A DNA stretch of 64,000 nucleotides from Bacteroidota bacterium (GTDB lineage: Bacteria; Bacteroidota; Bacteroidia; 2-12-FULL-35-15). A program made the position numbers and the translations under genes. The stretch is from positions 186,001 to 250,000 of the forward strand of contig JAOQAD010000040.1 in NCBI GenBank assembly GCA_025963775.1. Reading direction: 5' to 3'. The notes beneath the pieces were generated by a model. That model did not search any database. It had not been told where the DNA came from and saw only the letters and a list, made by a program, of their open reading frames with translations. Positions 9,398 through 19,500 of the stretch are shown piece by piece (positions within the stretch are counted from its first letter, which is position 1; each line of letters opens with the position of its first letter).

Positions 9398-10084
9398 ATG
9401 AACAAATTAGAAGTATTATACGAAGACAACCACATCATTGCCGTTAACAAACGTCCTTCCGACATTGTGCAGGGCGACAAAACCGGTGATGCCCCCCTGA
9501 GCGATTTTGTAAAGCAATACGTAAAAGATAAATACAACAAACCGGGGGAAGTTTTTATCGGAACGGTGCACCGCATCGACAGGCCGGTAAGTGGTATCGT
9601 TTTATTTGCACGGACCAGCAAAGCACTGGCACGCCTTAACCAGATGTTCCAGACCAGGGAAATTCAGAAAACTTACTGGGCAGTTGTGAAGAACAAGCCT
9701 GCAAAGGAAAGCGGAAAGCTTGTGCATTACCTGAAAAAAAATGAAGCGAAGAACATGTCGAAGGCATTTGACAATGAACAATCCGGGGCATTGCGCAGCG
9801 AACTGGATTATAAGCTGATCTGCAGCTCCGATAATTATTATTTACTGGAGATCACCCCGCTTACAGGCAGGCACCACCAGATTCGCGTACAGCTGGCAAG
9901 CATGGGCTGCCCGATCAAAGGCGACCTGAAATACGGATTTAACAGGAGCAACAAGGATGCATCCATTCATTTACATGCACGGAAGATCGAATTCATTCAT
10001 CCCGTAAAAAAAGAGCCTGTTGTGATTGTAGCGCCACCGCCGGATGAGGTATTGTGGAATGAATTTGTGAAGAGGGTGGGATAA
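9398..10084 (+). CDS. RluA family pseudouridine synthase
   Basis: It converts selected uridines in rRNA or tRNA to pseudouridine. The 228-residue protein is a catalytic domain with no S4 domain. HRIDRPVSG (about residues 66-74) is the RluA active-site motif, with the catalytic aspartate in HRID. The downstream TGRHHQIRVQLASMGCPIKGD motif is conserved, and LVHYLKKNEAKN matches the short Bacteroidota members of the family. The exact target base cannot be told from sequence. It follows the palindrome at 9289-9368 and is not tightly linked to panB. Confidence 0.92.
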   Translation: MNKLEVLYEDNHIIAVNKRPSDIVQGDKTGDAPLSDFVKQYVKDKYNKPGEVFIGTVHRIDRPVSGIVLFARTSKALARLNQMFQTREIQKTYWAVVKNKPAKESGKLVHYLKKNEAKNMSKAFDNEQSGALRSELDYKLICSSDNYYLLEITPLTGRHHQIRVQLASMGCPIKGDLKYGFNRSNKDASIHLHARKIEFIHPVKKEPVVIVAPPPDEVLWNEFVKRVG

Positions 10085-10128
10085 CTCTCGCAGAGGCGCA
10101 AAGTACGCAGAGATCTCCATTCGAATCC

Positions 10129-10155
10129 GTCATCCCGTGCCACGACACGGGATCT
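10129..10155. repeat. Single arm of the CCCGTG...CACGGG palindrome family
   Basis: This is one arm closely matching the left arm at 9289-9315 (GTCATCCCGTGCCACGACAC and on). It is preceded at about 10088-10112 by the words TCGCAGAGGCGCAAAGTACG, another dispersed intergenic word in this window (compare 39713-39735). Confidence 0.6.
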
Positions 10156-10197
10156 CACAAATGCCTGCACCATCTGTTGTTTATAGGCGTACATATA

Positions 10198-10602
10198 CTA
10201 CCAGTCTTTCTTTCTTAATTTTTTAATATCACTGTCCCGCTTCTTGCTTGTTAAGCGTTTTTCCTTTGCGCTTCGAGAAGGTTTTGTTGCCCTGCGTTTT
10301 TTCTTCAGCACAAAGCAGGCATTCATCATTTCATAAAATTTCTTTATTACAATTTCCTTGTTGCCAAGCTGGTTGCGTTCCGTTTGCGAGATCACCTGCA
10401 GGATGCCCTCCTTTGTAATTTTATTGTTCAGCTTTTCGAGGATCACCGCTTTCTGCTCTTCGGTAAGCAAAGCAGAATTTACAACATCAAAATCCAGTTC
10501 CACTTTTGTGGAGACCTTATTCACATTTTGTCCTCCTGCCCCGCCGCTCCTGCTTGTTTTAAAGCTGAACTCCGGCTCGAATTGTATTCCTTTGATGTTC
10601 AT
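10198..10602 (-). CDS. arfB: Alternative ribosome-rescue factor ArfB (YaeJ-type peptidyl-tRNA hydrolase)
   Basis: It frees ribosomes stalled on mRNAs without a stop codon by hydrolysing the peptidyl-tRNA. The 134-residue protein has the release-factor catalytic core SRSGGAGGQNVNKV with GGQ at residues 23-25. It lacks codon-recognition domains, and it ends in a long lysine/arginine-rich tail (KKKRRATKPSRSAKEKR) that in the family inserts into the mRNA channel. A TAATTTTG -7-like box (minus strand, 10607-10614) ends only a few bases before the ATG, so the transcript may be leaderless. Its divergent neighbour is the amidase gene. Confidence 0.95.
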   Translation of the reverse strand: MNIKGIQFEPEFSFKTSRSGGAGGQNVNKVSTKVELDFDVVNSALLTEEQKAVILEKLNNKITKEGILQVISQTERNQLGNKEIVIKKFYEMMNACFVLKKKRRATKPSRSAKEKRLTSKKRDSDIKKLRKKDW

Positions 10603-10694
10603 AAAACAAAATTAGTGAAATAAAACGGGATTGATATTTGATTAAATTTGGTTCATTACCATTAAGACACTGAAAAAATCAAGGTACACTAAGC

Positions 10695-12008
10695 ATGAAA
10701 TTAAAGGCTTGCATTGTTTTTTTTATTATCAGCACTTTTTCCTTCGCACAGGAAAGGATCACGCAGGATATGATGCGGCGCTATGCTGAGAAGGTGCAGA
10801 AGTTCCTCGATAAGGAAAAAGCATTGTCGGCCTTCTATTCGATAGACACTTCCGGGATAAAGATCTTTTCCTCACTGAACAGTAAGCTGACGAACAAGCC
10901 GGAGTTTTTTCTCGACTGGGCACACCTGGGCGATTACAGGTCGGAGCTGGGAGCCGATGCTGCAAAAGCATTTGAAGTGTACAAAACCGGGAAGTACCAA
11001 ACGCAAACCGAATACAGCCTGCCTGTACCAAAATTGAAAATAGGAAATGTGAATGGGAGCATGGAGCATGATATGCCCGGGCGGAAAAAATTACAGGGCA
11101 TAAAGATCGCAATTGATCCCGGGCATATTGCAAATGATTTTGAAAGCGGCGACCTCGAAAAAAAACACATTAAATTCAAACAGGACCTGGTACGCGGCCT
11201 ACCCGATTCGATCGAGATCGCGGAAGGAATGCTCACCTATGCCACCGCGGTGCTGCTGAAGCAGAAGCTGGAAGCCGAAGGCGCGGAAGTAATGCTGACA
11301 AGGCCGGATGGAACTTCCGCATTTGGAAAAACATATAAGCAATGGAAAAAAGACAACCTGAAAAAAGCAGTGGATAGTCTCTTCAAGATCGGGGAATTAA
11401 AGCCGTCACAAAAAAATTATTTCTTCAGTGCAAAGGCAGATGATAGGGATATTTTCAGGGTGATCTTCCGCGACCTTGACCTGGCGAAGCGTGCAGAACT
11501 GATCAATGCTTACCATCCTGACTTTACGATCATCATCCACTACAACGTGGACGAAACAAATACTGACTGGCAGCATCCTGCGAAGCGGGATTTCAACATG
11601 GCATTTGTGGGAGGCGCCTTTATGAAAAATGATCTGTCCAGCCCCGAAAAGCGCTTTGAATTTTTACGCCTGCTCATTACGGAAGACCTTGAAAAATCGG
11701 TTGCACTGAGCTCCTGCGTGGTCAGCAGCTTTGAAAAGACACTGGAAGTGCAAACCGCCGGCGAGCAGGATGCAACCTACATTTCGGAAGGCTGCTTAAG
11801 CACCGGGAAGAAAGGCGTGTATTGCCGGAATTTACAGCTCACAAGATACATTCATACGCCTCTTGTGTATGGCGAAACGCTGTACCAGGACAATATCAAA
11901 GAATCGCAGCTGCTCAACAAAGAAAGCGACAAAACAAAGAACGTACGTGTTCAGCAGGTTGCAGAAGCATATTTCCAGGGCGTCCTGAATTATCTTACTA
12001 TTAAATAA
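10695..12008 (+). CDS. Secreted N-acetylmuramoyl-L-alanine amidase (Amidase_3-like, divergent)
   Basis: It probably cleaves the amide bond between muramic acid and the peptide stem of peptidoglycan. The 437-residue protein has a signal peptide (MKLKACIVFF ... FSFAQ). The Amidase_3 fold begins near residue 137 at IKIAIDPGHIAND with the first zinc His. IAEGMLTYATAVLLK supplies the expected zinc glutamate and FTIIIHYNVDE the second histidine. The domain is longer than typical because of an insert near residues 200-265, and about 110 residues precede it without a recognised domain. Its stop overlaps the start of the kinase gene by one base (TAATG), so the two are translationally coupled. A link between wall turnover and that sensor is inferred. 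Confidence 0.82.
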   Translation: MKLKACIVFFIISTFSFAQERITQDMMRRYAEKVQKFLDKEKALSAFYSIDTSGIKIFSSLNSKLTNKPEFFLDWAHLGDYRSELGADAAKAFEVYKTGKYQTQTEYSLPVPKLKIGNVNGSMEHDMPGRKKLQGIKIAIDPGHIANDFESGDLEKKHIKFKQDLVRGLPDSIEIAEGMLTYATAVLLKQKLEAEGAEVMLTRPDGTSAFGKTYKQWKKDNLKKAVDSLFKIGELKPSQKNYFFSAKADDRDIFRVIFRDLDLAKRAELINAYHPDFTIIIHYNVDETNTDWQHPAKRDFNMAFVGGAFMKNDLSSPEKRFEFLRLLITEDLEKSVALSSCVVSSFEKTLEVQTAGEQDATYISEGCLSTGKKGVYCRNLQLTRYIHTPLVYGETLYQDNIKESQLLNKESDKTKNVRVQQVAEAYFQGVLNYLTIK

Positions 12009-13969
12009 TGGCCTCTAAGATCAAATCATTTTTACTGCTCCTGTGTATAGCATGCAGCAGCTCGGGCAGCGCCCAGTCCAACACCGACAGCCTGCAGGCG
12101 GCTTTAAAAACAGCTGCTGCCGACACTCAAAAAGTAAACATCCTGTATGAGCTGGCAGTGCGGCAGGATGAGCCGGAAACAAAGCAAAAATATGCGAATG
12201 AGTTGCTGAAGCTCTCAGAAGATCTTTCCTACACAAAAGGCATCGCCTGGGGCTATAACCTTCTTGGTGCGGCTTCCCGGTCGCAGGGAAATTACGCGGA
12301 TGCGCTGGATAATTATACGAAGTCGCTCAAAGTGGCGGAAGCACGGAAAGATTCATTAAGTACCGCGAAAGTGAATAACAATATTGGCGAGATCCACAGG
12401 CTCCTTGGAGAATACCCGGCAGCATTATCGTATTACCTGAAATCGCTGGCCATGCTGGAAAAATTGAACAAGCCGAGGTTGGTCGCCACCAGCATGAACA
12501 ACATCGCGATCATTTACAGGTACCAGGAAAATTATGACAAGGCGCTTGATTACAACAGGAAGAGCCTTGCCATCAGGGAAAAGCTGCAGAACAAGCAGGA
12601 GATGGCCGACAGCTACGATAACATGGGCATCATTTATTATGAACAAAAACAATACAGCGAGGCGATAAAAAATGTAACGCGGGCACTTGAGCTTAAGATA
12701 GAAGTGAAAGATACGATCGGCATTGCGTCGAGCTATAATAACATTTCAAATGTGTACTCCGGAGCGGGCGACCAGGCAAAAGCGATGGAATACCAGATGA
12801 AGGCCCTGGCGATGCGGGAATATATGAAGGACAAGCGCGGCATTGCCATGAGCTATAACAACCTCGGGAACATTTACAACCTGCTGGGCGATTATACCAA
12901 AGCAATGGACTACCAGCTGAAAGCCCTGGCGCTTGCAAGAAAGACCGGCAGCAGGGAACTTGTAAAGGACACGTATGAATCGCTTGTGGCGCTGAACAAA
13001 AACAAGAAGGATTTCGAACAGGCTTTTTATTACCAGGGCCTGCTGAGCGGAATCAAGGATTCTATTCTCAACACGGAAACAAACAAGCAGATCGCAGAAA
13101 TGCAGGCGAAGTATGAAGCGGAGAAAAAAGACCTTGCGATCGGGAAGCAAAGTATAGAGCTGGAGCGGAACAAGCTGGAGATCTTCCGGCAAAAAACACA
13201 GCGCAATATTTTACTTATTTCGGTGATCATACTTGCGGTCATTATCTTCCTGCTGTATAACCGCCATAAATTAAAGCAGAAGAATCTTTTGCAGGCAGAA
13301 CGCAGCGAGCAGCAATTACTGCGTACAAAAGCGATCGTGGAAGCAGAGGAAAACGAACGCACACGCATTGCACGTGAATTGCATGATGGCATCGGGCAGC
13401 AGCTTTCGGCAGTGAAGCTGAACCTGAGCAGCCTGCAATCGACGCTGGACAATAGCAATACGCAGCAATCGGTGCTGATGAAAAATGCGATCGAGATCAT
13501 CGACGATTCTGTGAAGGAAGTAAGATCCGTTTCACACAGCATGATGCCGAATGCTTTATTAAAATCGGGACTGGCAACCGCAGTGCGTGAGTTCCTGAAC
13601 AAGATCAGCAACACGGGTAAATTAAAAATTGAGCTGGAGATCAGCGGCCTTAACGAGCGCCTCGAAAGCATGATGGAAAACATCTTATTCCGCGTGGTGC
13701 AGGAAACGGTGAATAACATCATCCGGCATTCGGGCGCATCGGTGGTGAACATCCAGATCATACGCTATGAAGATGAGCTCAGCATGATGATCGAAGACAA
13801 TGGCGTTGGGTTTGATCCTGTGCTCGCTTCCTCCGGCATCGGCCTGAAAAACATCCGGTCGAGGATCGAGTTCCTTAACGGAACAGTGAACGTTGATTCA
13901 TCTCCCGGCAAAGGTACAACCATCATTATTGAAGTTCCCTTGGGTCGGAACAAGGCCGGCCTGATTTGA
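12008..13969 (+). CDS. TPR-containing sensor histidine kinase (HisKA_3/NarL class)
   Basis: The 653-residue membrane sensor has a signal peptide (ending GSAQ), tetratricopeptide repeats from about residue 60 to 345 (repeated ALDNYTKSLKVAEA-type units with SYNNxGxIY), a coiled coil, one membrane helix (about 396-416) and a cytoplasmic kinase. The HisKA_3 box is ERTRIARELHDGIGQQLSA with the phospho-accepting His. The ATPase part has QETVNNIIRHSGAS, IEDNGVGFD and GIGLKNIRSRIE. The TPR region should lie in the periplasm and bind a protein or peptide signal. It starts in the stop codon of the amidase gene and is followed 31 bp later by a NarL-type regulator, its obvious partner. Confidence 0.93.
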   Translation: MASKIKSFLLLLCIACSSSGSAQSNTDSLQAALKTAAADTQKVNILYELAVRQDEPETKQKYANELLKLSEDLSYTKGIAWGYNLLGAASRSQGNYADALDNYTKSLKVAEARKDSLSTAKVNNNIGEIHRLLGEYPAALSYYLKSLAMLEKLNKPRLVATSMNNIAIIYRYQENYDKALDYNRKSLAIREKLQNKQEMADSYDNMGIIYYEQKQYSEAIKNVTRALELKIEVKDTIGIASSYNNISNVYSGAGDQAKAMEYQMKALAMREYMKDKRGIAMSYNNLGNIYNLLGDYTKAMDYQLKALALARKTGSRELVKDTYESLVALNKNKKDFEQAFYYQGLLSGIKDSILNTETNKQIAEMQAKYEAEKKDLAIGKQSIELERNKLEIFRQKTQRNILLISVIILAVIIFLLYNRHKLKQKNLLQAERSEQQLLRTKAIVEAEENERTRIARELHDGIGQQLSAVKLNLSSLQSTLDNSNTQQSVLMKNAIEIIDDSVKEVRSVSHSMMPNALLKSGLATAVREFLNKISNTGKLKIELEISGLNERLESMMENILFRVVQETVNNIIRHSGASVVNIQIIRYEDELSMMIEDNGVGFDPVLASSGIGLKNIRSRIEFLNGTVNVDSSPGKGTTIIIEVPLGRNKAGLI

Positions 13970-14000
13970 TTCGTATGCCTGTATTAACTATCTTAGCCCT

Positions 14001-14642
14001 ATGTCAAAAATAAAAGTATTTATCCTGGATGACCACCAGATGCTGATCGATGGATTAAAAGCATTGCTCATGAATGAGAAGCAATTTGAGATCATCGGCA
14101 TTGCCAACACTGCAAAAGATGCACTGGAGCAGATCGGTAAAAATACGCCCGATGTTGTGCTCAGCGATATCAACATGCCGGAGATGGATGGGATTGCCTT
14201 TACAAGGGAACTGAAAAAAAACCATCCGCAGGTGAAGGTGCTTGCATTGTCGATGTTCGGTGAAAAAAGTACGATCTCCGAGATCCTTGATGCAGGCGCT
14301 TCGGGATACATTTTAAAGAATACCGGAAAGGAAGAGCTGATCAATGCGCTGCTGAAGATCTCTTCCGGCGGAATGTTCTTCAGCGATGAGATCTCTGCGG
14401 AGATGATGAAAGCCATGAGCGAGCGCGGACAGAAGGAAGAAAAAGTACATCTCACCGAAAGGGAAAAAGAGATCATTAATTTAATTGCCAAAGAATACAG
14501 CAATGCACAGATCGGGGAAGCGCTGTTCATCAGTGAGCGCACCGTTGAAACCCACCGCAAAAATATTTTCCGCAAAGCCAATACAAAAACTGTTGTCGGC
14601 CTTATGAAGTTTGCTATGGAGAATAAACTGATTTCTGATTGA
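14001..14642 (+). CDS. Response regulator, NarL/LuxR family
   Basis: The 213-residue DNA-binding regulator pairs with the upstream kinase. The receiver domain has DDH at residues 10-12, the phosphorylation aspartate at about 56 (VVLSDINMPEMDG) and a conserved lysine in GYILKNTGKEEL. The C-terminal LuxR helix-turn-helix runs LTEREKEIINLIAKEYSN ... SERTVETHRKNI. Target genes are not visible. The nearby amidase (same transcript) and the surface genes downstream are candidates by position only. Confidence 0.95.
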   Translation: MSKIKVFILDDHQMLIDGLKALLMNEKQFEIIGIANTAKDALEQIGKNTPDVVLSDINMPEMDGIAFTRELKKNHPQVKVLALSMFGEKSTISEILDAGASGYILKNTGKEELINALLKISSGGMFFSDEISAEMMKAMSERGQKEEKVHLTEREKEIINLIAKEYSNAQIGEALFISERTVETHRKNIFRKANTKTVVGLMKFAMENKLISD

Positions 14643-15033
14643 TTTATCCGAACGTCATCCCGTGCCTCGACAGGGGATCCCATAAATGTTTGCAGTTCCC
14701 CTTTAGCAGATCCCGTGTCGCAGCACGGGATGACAGTCAGCAGTAAAGATTGCCTACGCGCAATCCGCCCATCTCCGTACCAGCACGGATATCAATATAC
14801 CCTCCTCAGGGGATTGCCCTGCTTCCTTTATTTTAAGAGTTTTGATGTGATTCAAATTCATAAATAAATCATTAAAAAATCCTTTTAGTAAGAAATTCCA
14901 GATCCTGTCAGTAAACGGATGCTTCACTACCTGATATTTCATCATTTTTGCCTGAAGCATTCAATTAATATTCATTTCATCAGTATACATATCACTCATC
15001 AACAACCATTATTCATTAATTAAAAACACTATC
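14643..15033. repeat. Gap with imperfect palindrome and a shared ~69-bp element
   Basis: Bases 14654-14734 are an imperfect copy of the CCCGTG...CACGGG palindrome (compare 9289-9368). Bases 14776-14844 closely match 23934-24002, including a CAGGG/CCCTG mini-hairpin. The remaining 190 bp are AT-rich without a gene or a clear promoter for the downstream CDS. A 68-codon frame on the minus strand across this gap is not considered real. Confidence 0.6.
14776..14844. repeat. Copy 1 of a dispersed ~69-bp element
   Basis: It aligns with 23934-24002 at roughly 80 per cent by eye. Shared words are CGTACCAG, ATATACCCTCC and CAGGGGATTGCCCTGC. The core CAGGG-GATTG-CCCTG is an inverted repeat. Both copies sit just after a signalling gene and 190-240 bp before the next rightward gene. 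Function unknown: it could be a structured RNA, a leader element or a repeat. Confidence 0.6.
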
Positions 15034-16488
15034 ATGAAAACAAACAAACTCTTCAAAAAATTAGCTGTGATGTTCACATTGATCCTTGGCCTTGCTGCAG
15101 TGTCAGACGCGAACAATGTGACTATTACCGGAACATCCGTTGCGGGTTCCAACATCACGTTCAACATCAGCTGGGACAACAGCTGGAACACCAACCTTGC
15201 ACCCAACAACTGGGATGCGGTATGGGTATTTGTTAAGTACCAGGATTGCGCTACGCGCTTATGGGCGCATGCGGGCCTGAGCAATATCGCTTCAGACCAC
15301 ACTGCGGGATCTCCTTTACAGGTTGACCCTGTTACGGATGGAAAAGGCGTGTTCGTGAGAAGAAGCGCATTGGGCGGAGGAGCTGTTACAAGCACTTCGG
15401 TGACTTTAAAAATGACCATTCCGGCAGGCACATACAATTATAAAGTGTTCGGGATAGAAATGGTAAATGTGCCGCAGGGCAATTTTGATATTGGTGACGG
15501 AACCAGCGCTTCCACTTATAACAGTATTAACATCACTGCAACATCACAATCGGGCGGACTCACAGCAGCAGCCCTGGGTGGCGCATCTGTTGCGGTTCCT
15601 GCGGCTTTCCCGATGGGATACAATTCAATCTACTGCATGAAATACGAGATCACACAGGAACAATATGTTGAGTTTTTAAATTCACTGACCTATGACCAGC
15701 AACGGTCGAGAACGATCAACGATCCGATCGGTGCAGCGGGAACTTATGCATTTGCAAACGGACAGAGAAACGGGATCCGTATCTCAGTACCGGGAAACAA
15801 CAGTGCATTGCCTGCAGTCTACGCCTGTGATGCAACTCCGGGTGTTGAGAACAATGCGAATGACGGACAGAACATCCCGGCGAATTATTTAAGCTGGGGT
15901 GATATTGCTGCTTACCTTGACTGGTCGGCGCTTCGCCCGATGTCGGAAATGGAATTTGAAAAGATCTGCAGGGGCCCAGTAGCGCGTATAGCAGGTGAGT
16001 ACCCCTGGGGAAGCACTGCCATCACTCAGGTGTACAATACACTTGGGGGCATGGCCGGATTGCTGACAGCAACTGAATCTTATTCACCTGCATCAAACGG
16101 AATGTGCTGCTACGGTGTTGGATCAGCAAGTACTGCATACGGCCCGCTGAGAGCAGGGATCTTCGCAACAGGAAGCTCGGGCAGGGCATCTGCCGGTGCC
16201 ACTTATTATGGTGTTATGGAAATGGGCGGAAACCTCTGGGAGCGTACTGTTACTACAGGTAACGCCACAGGTGCAGCTTATACAGGCGTTGCCGGCGACG
16301 GAACACTGGATGCGGCAGGCGAAGCGAACCAGGCCACGTGGCCTTCAGGAACTACAGCCACAGGAAGCGGCCTGAGGGGCGGCGATTATGTTAACACTTC
16401 AGTTTATGTACGCACCTCCGACAGGGGAAGCGCTTCTTCTGCAGTAACAACACGCAGCTACAACCAGGGCGGACGTGGAGTAAGATAG
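15034..16488 (+). CDS. Secreted FGE/SUMF1-like domain protein, probably non-catalytic
   Basis: The protein is 484 residues with an N-terminal signal region. Residues 20-140 form a beta-rich domain without a name I know (repeated NWDAVWVFVKYQD-type strands). From about residue 140 it resembles the formylglycine-generating-enzyme fold: YEITQEQYVEFLN, WGDIAAYLDWSALRPMSE, EFEKICRGP, YPWGST, MGGNLWERTV and the closing GGRGVR. The typical active-site cysteine context is not evident, so it may be a structural or binding variant, as in the GldK group. It has no T9SS tail. The adhesin gene follows on the same strand, so the two may act together at the surface. Confidence 0.8.
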   Translation: MKTNKLFKKLAVMFTLILGLAAVSDANNVTITGTSVAGSNITFNISWDNSWNTNLAPNNWDAVWVFVKYQDCATRLWAHAGLSNIASDHTAGSPLQVDPVTDGKGVFVRRSALGGGAVTSTSVTLKMTIPAGTYNYKVFGIEMVNVPQGNFDIGDGTSASTYNSINITATSQSGGLTAAALGGASVAVPAAFPMGYNSIYCMKYEITQEQYVEFLNSLTYDQQRSRTINDPIGAAGTYAFANGQRNGIRISVPGNNSALPAVYACDATPGVENNANDGQNIPANYLSWGDIAAYLDWSALRPMSEMEFEKICRGPVARIAGEYPWGSTAITQVYNTLGGMAGLLTATESYSPASNGMCCYGVGSASTAYGPLRAGIFATGSSGRASAGATYYGVMEMGGNLWERTVTTGNATGAAYTGVAGDGTLDAAGEANQATWPSGTTATGSGLRGGDYVNTSVYVRTSDRGSASSAVTTRSYNQGGRGVR

Positions 16489-16581
16489 ATCATCTGATTC
16501 AGTATAGTGTATATCGCATGTTATGCCCGGCATAACATTCATACACATTCATGGATTATTAACAATATAAAAACCGATCAG

Positions 16582-19500
16582 ATGACAAAAACAACTAACT
16601 ATTATATAGTTGTATTCATAGCATTTGTACTGATACAGGCAAGGGGCTTTGCTCAATATAACGGAGGTAGCGGCGATGGCGCCAATACCGGCGGATTGAG
16701 CCTGACCACCTGCAGCATTCCGCCGCCTTTTTATGCATACTTCGGCGGTACGGACGATGCGGCAGCTGCAGACCTTCTCAGTCAAACAGCCTGTGCAACA
16801 CCGCCTGCCTTCTATCCTTATTTCGGAGGAGCCGGTGATGGTGCGCATACAGACCTGCTGATGAATGCAACCTGCGGCACTCCGCCCCAGTTCTTCGCTT
16901 ATATGGGAGGACAGGATGACGGTGCCGGAGTTGATCTTTTAAACCAAACGGCCTGCGGTACACCCGCAGCCTTTTATGCATATTTCGGGGGAACCGATGA
17001 TGGTGCTGCTGTTGATAATTTAACGCAAACAGCCTGCTCCACTCCTGCACAATTCTATGCTTACTTCGGGGGAAGCGCCAATGGCTTTGCGATAGATTCA
17101 GAAATAATTTGTCCGGCAGTTCCGCCTGTGGCAAACTTCTCTTCCAACTTCACAACTGTTTGTGCAGGGGCTTCTGTAGCATATACCGATCTTTCAACGA
17201 ATATTCCAAACACATGGAGCTGGTCATTCCCGGGAGGTACGCCTGCCACATCCGCAGTTCAAAATCCGGCTGTTGTATATAACACTCCAGGAATTTACAA
17301 CGTAACGCTCATCGCTACAAATTCGCACGGCAGCAATACAAAAACCGTTACCGGCTACATCACTGTAAATGCAATACCTTCAGCAGATGCAGGAGCGAAT
17401 GCGGCCATCTGTAACGGATCATCCACTACGCTGAATGCAAGCGGCGGAACCTCGTACAGCTGGCTGCCTGTTACGGGATTAAGCTCGGCAACGATTGCAA
17501 ACCCGGTTGCGAATCCTACAGCCACAACCAATTATACGATAACCGTTACAAACGCAGGATGCTCTGCAACCGATGTGGTAGCGATCACCGTAAACCCGGT
17601 TCCTGTGGCCAATGCAGGAAGTGATGTTTCCATCTGCAGCGGATCTTCCGCTTCATTGGGTGCAAGCGGCGGATCTTCCTACAGCTGGAGCCCAGCTGCC
17701 GGATTAAGCTCCACAACGATTGCGAACCCGGTTGCAAGCCCAGCAACAACCACTACTTATACTGTTACTGTAACAGCAGCAGGATGCTCTGCAACCGATG
17801 CAGTGCTGGTTACTGTAAATCCATCGCCTACAGCAAATGCAGGAAGCGATGTTACCATTTGTAACGGGACAAGCACCACGCTGAATGCGGGCGGGGGCAC
17901 ATCCTACAGCTGGTTGCCTGCAACAGGATTGAGCTCTACAACTATTTCAAATCCTGTTGCTTCGCCTACAACATCAACAAATTATACAGTGACCGTTACA
18001 AGCGGAGGATGTTCTTCAACGGATGTGGTAACAGTATTCGTCACTCCATTGCCTGCCGCTGATGCGGGAAGCGATGTGACCATTTGCACAGGGTCATCCG
18101 CAACACTGAATGCAAGCGGCGGAACATCGTACAACTGGGCACCCGCTGCCGGATTAAGCTCCAGCACGATCGCAAACCCGGTTGCAAATCCAACTGTTAC
18201 CACCACCTACACCGTCACGGTTACCAACAGCGGATGTTCTGCAACAGATGTGGTGACCATTACGGTAAGCACATCGCTTATTGCGGATGCAGGAGCGGAC
18301 ACTTCGATCTGCAACGGATCGTATACAACGCTGACGGCAAGCGGCGGAACAAGCTACAGCTGGTCGCCGGCTGCAGGCTTGAGTTCTTCAATTATTGCAA
18401 ATCCTGTTGCGGGCCCATCGGTTACAACAACCTATACAGTTACTGCTTTCAGCGGAGGATGCTCTTCCACCGATGCAGTGACCGTTACAGTAAATTCATT
18501 GCCAACAGCTACGATCACAGCAGGCGGGCCAACCACTTTCTGCCAGGGCGACAGTGTGATCCTGGCTTCAAGCAGCGGCAGCTCGTACCTCTGGTCGAAT
18601 GGAAATACAAACGCTTCCATTACCGTACTTGCTTCCGGAAGTTATTCGGTAAGCCTTACTTCGGTGAATGGATGCTCAGCAACTTCAGCACCGGTGAGCG
18701 TTACTGTTTATAGTACAGGAACTGCGGGCATCTCTGCAGGAGGTCCGCTTACTTTTTGCCAGGGCGGCAGCGTAACGCTTTCTGCAAGTGCAGGAAGCTC
18801 GTACGCATGGTCAACTGCAGATACAACACAGTCGATCGTTGCCACATTGCCGGGAACGTATTCGGTAAGCGTTGCCGATGTGAACGGATGCTCCTCTTCT
18901 TCTGCTTCGGTGAATGTGATCGTTCATCCGAATCCCGCAACGCCTGTGATCTCCGCAAACGGAAGCACCAGCCTGTGTATCGGCGATACGGTGACGCTGG
19001 CATCAGACACCGCAAGCAGCTATCTCTGGAGCACGGGAGCAACAAGCTCTTCCATTTACGTAACAACAGCAGGAACTTACAGCGTTACCAATTACAACAG
19101 TTTTGGCTGCGGAACTTCTTCTTCAGCAATCACCGTAAATGTGAACGATCCGCTGGTTGATTTTACAGGAACACCGCTGCTGGTATTTATTCCGACTGCT
19201 AATGTGAGCTTCACGGCAACACCGGCGGGAGTGCCACCATACACCTATCTCTGGGATTTCGGTGATGCAGCAACCTCAACGCTTGCAGCACCGGGCCATA
19301 CGTACGGAAGCATCGCGTATGAAACAGTTTCATTAACGCTGACGGATAGCACAGGCTGCTCAAAAACCATCACGAAGCCAAACTACGTGGAAGTGGAGCA
19401 ATTGTTCCCAAGCTGGGCAATGAACACAGGCACTGCGCTTGACCTTACGGGAGTTTCATTTATTGATGCGCAGACAGGGATCATCAGCTTAACGGATGGT

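Noticed and set aside
14754..14960. Minus-strand frame of 68 codons ending SVLVRRWADCA, with a similar peptide at 23927-24130
   Set aside because: The shared part is only the repeat element at 14776-14844 / 23934-24002. The rest of the two frames has no similarity, no promoter and no ribosome site. Conservation is at nucleotide level.
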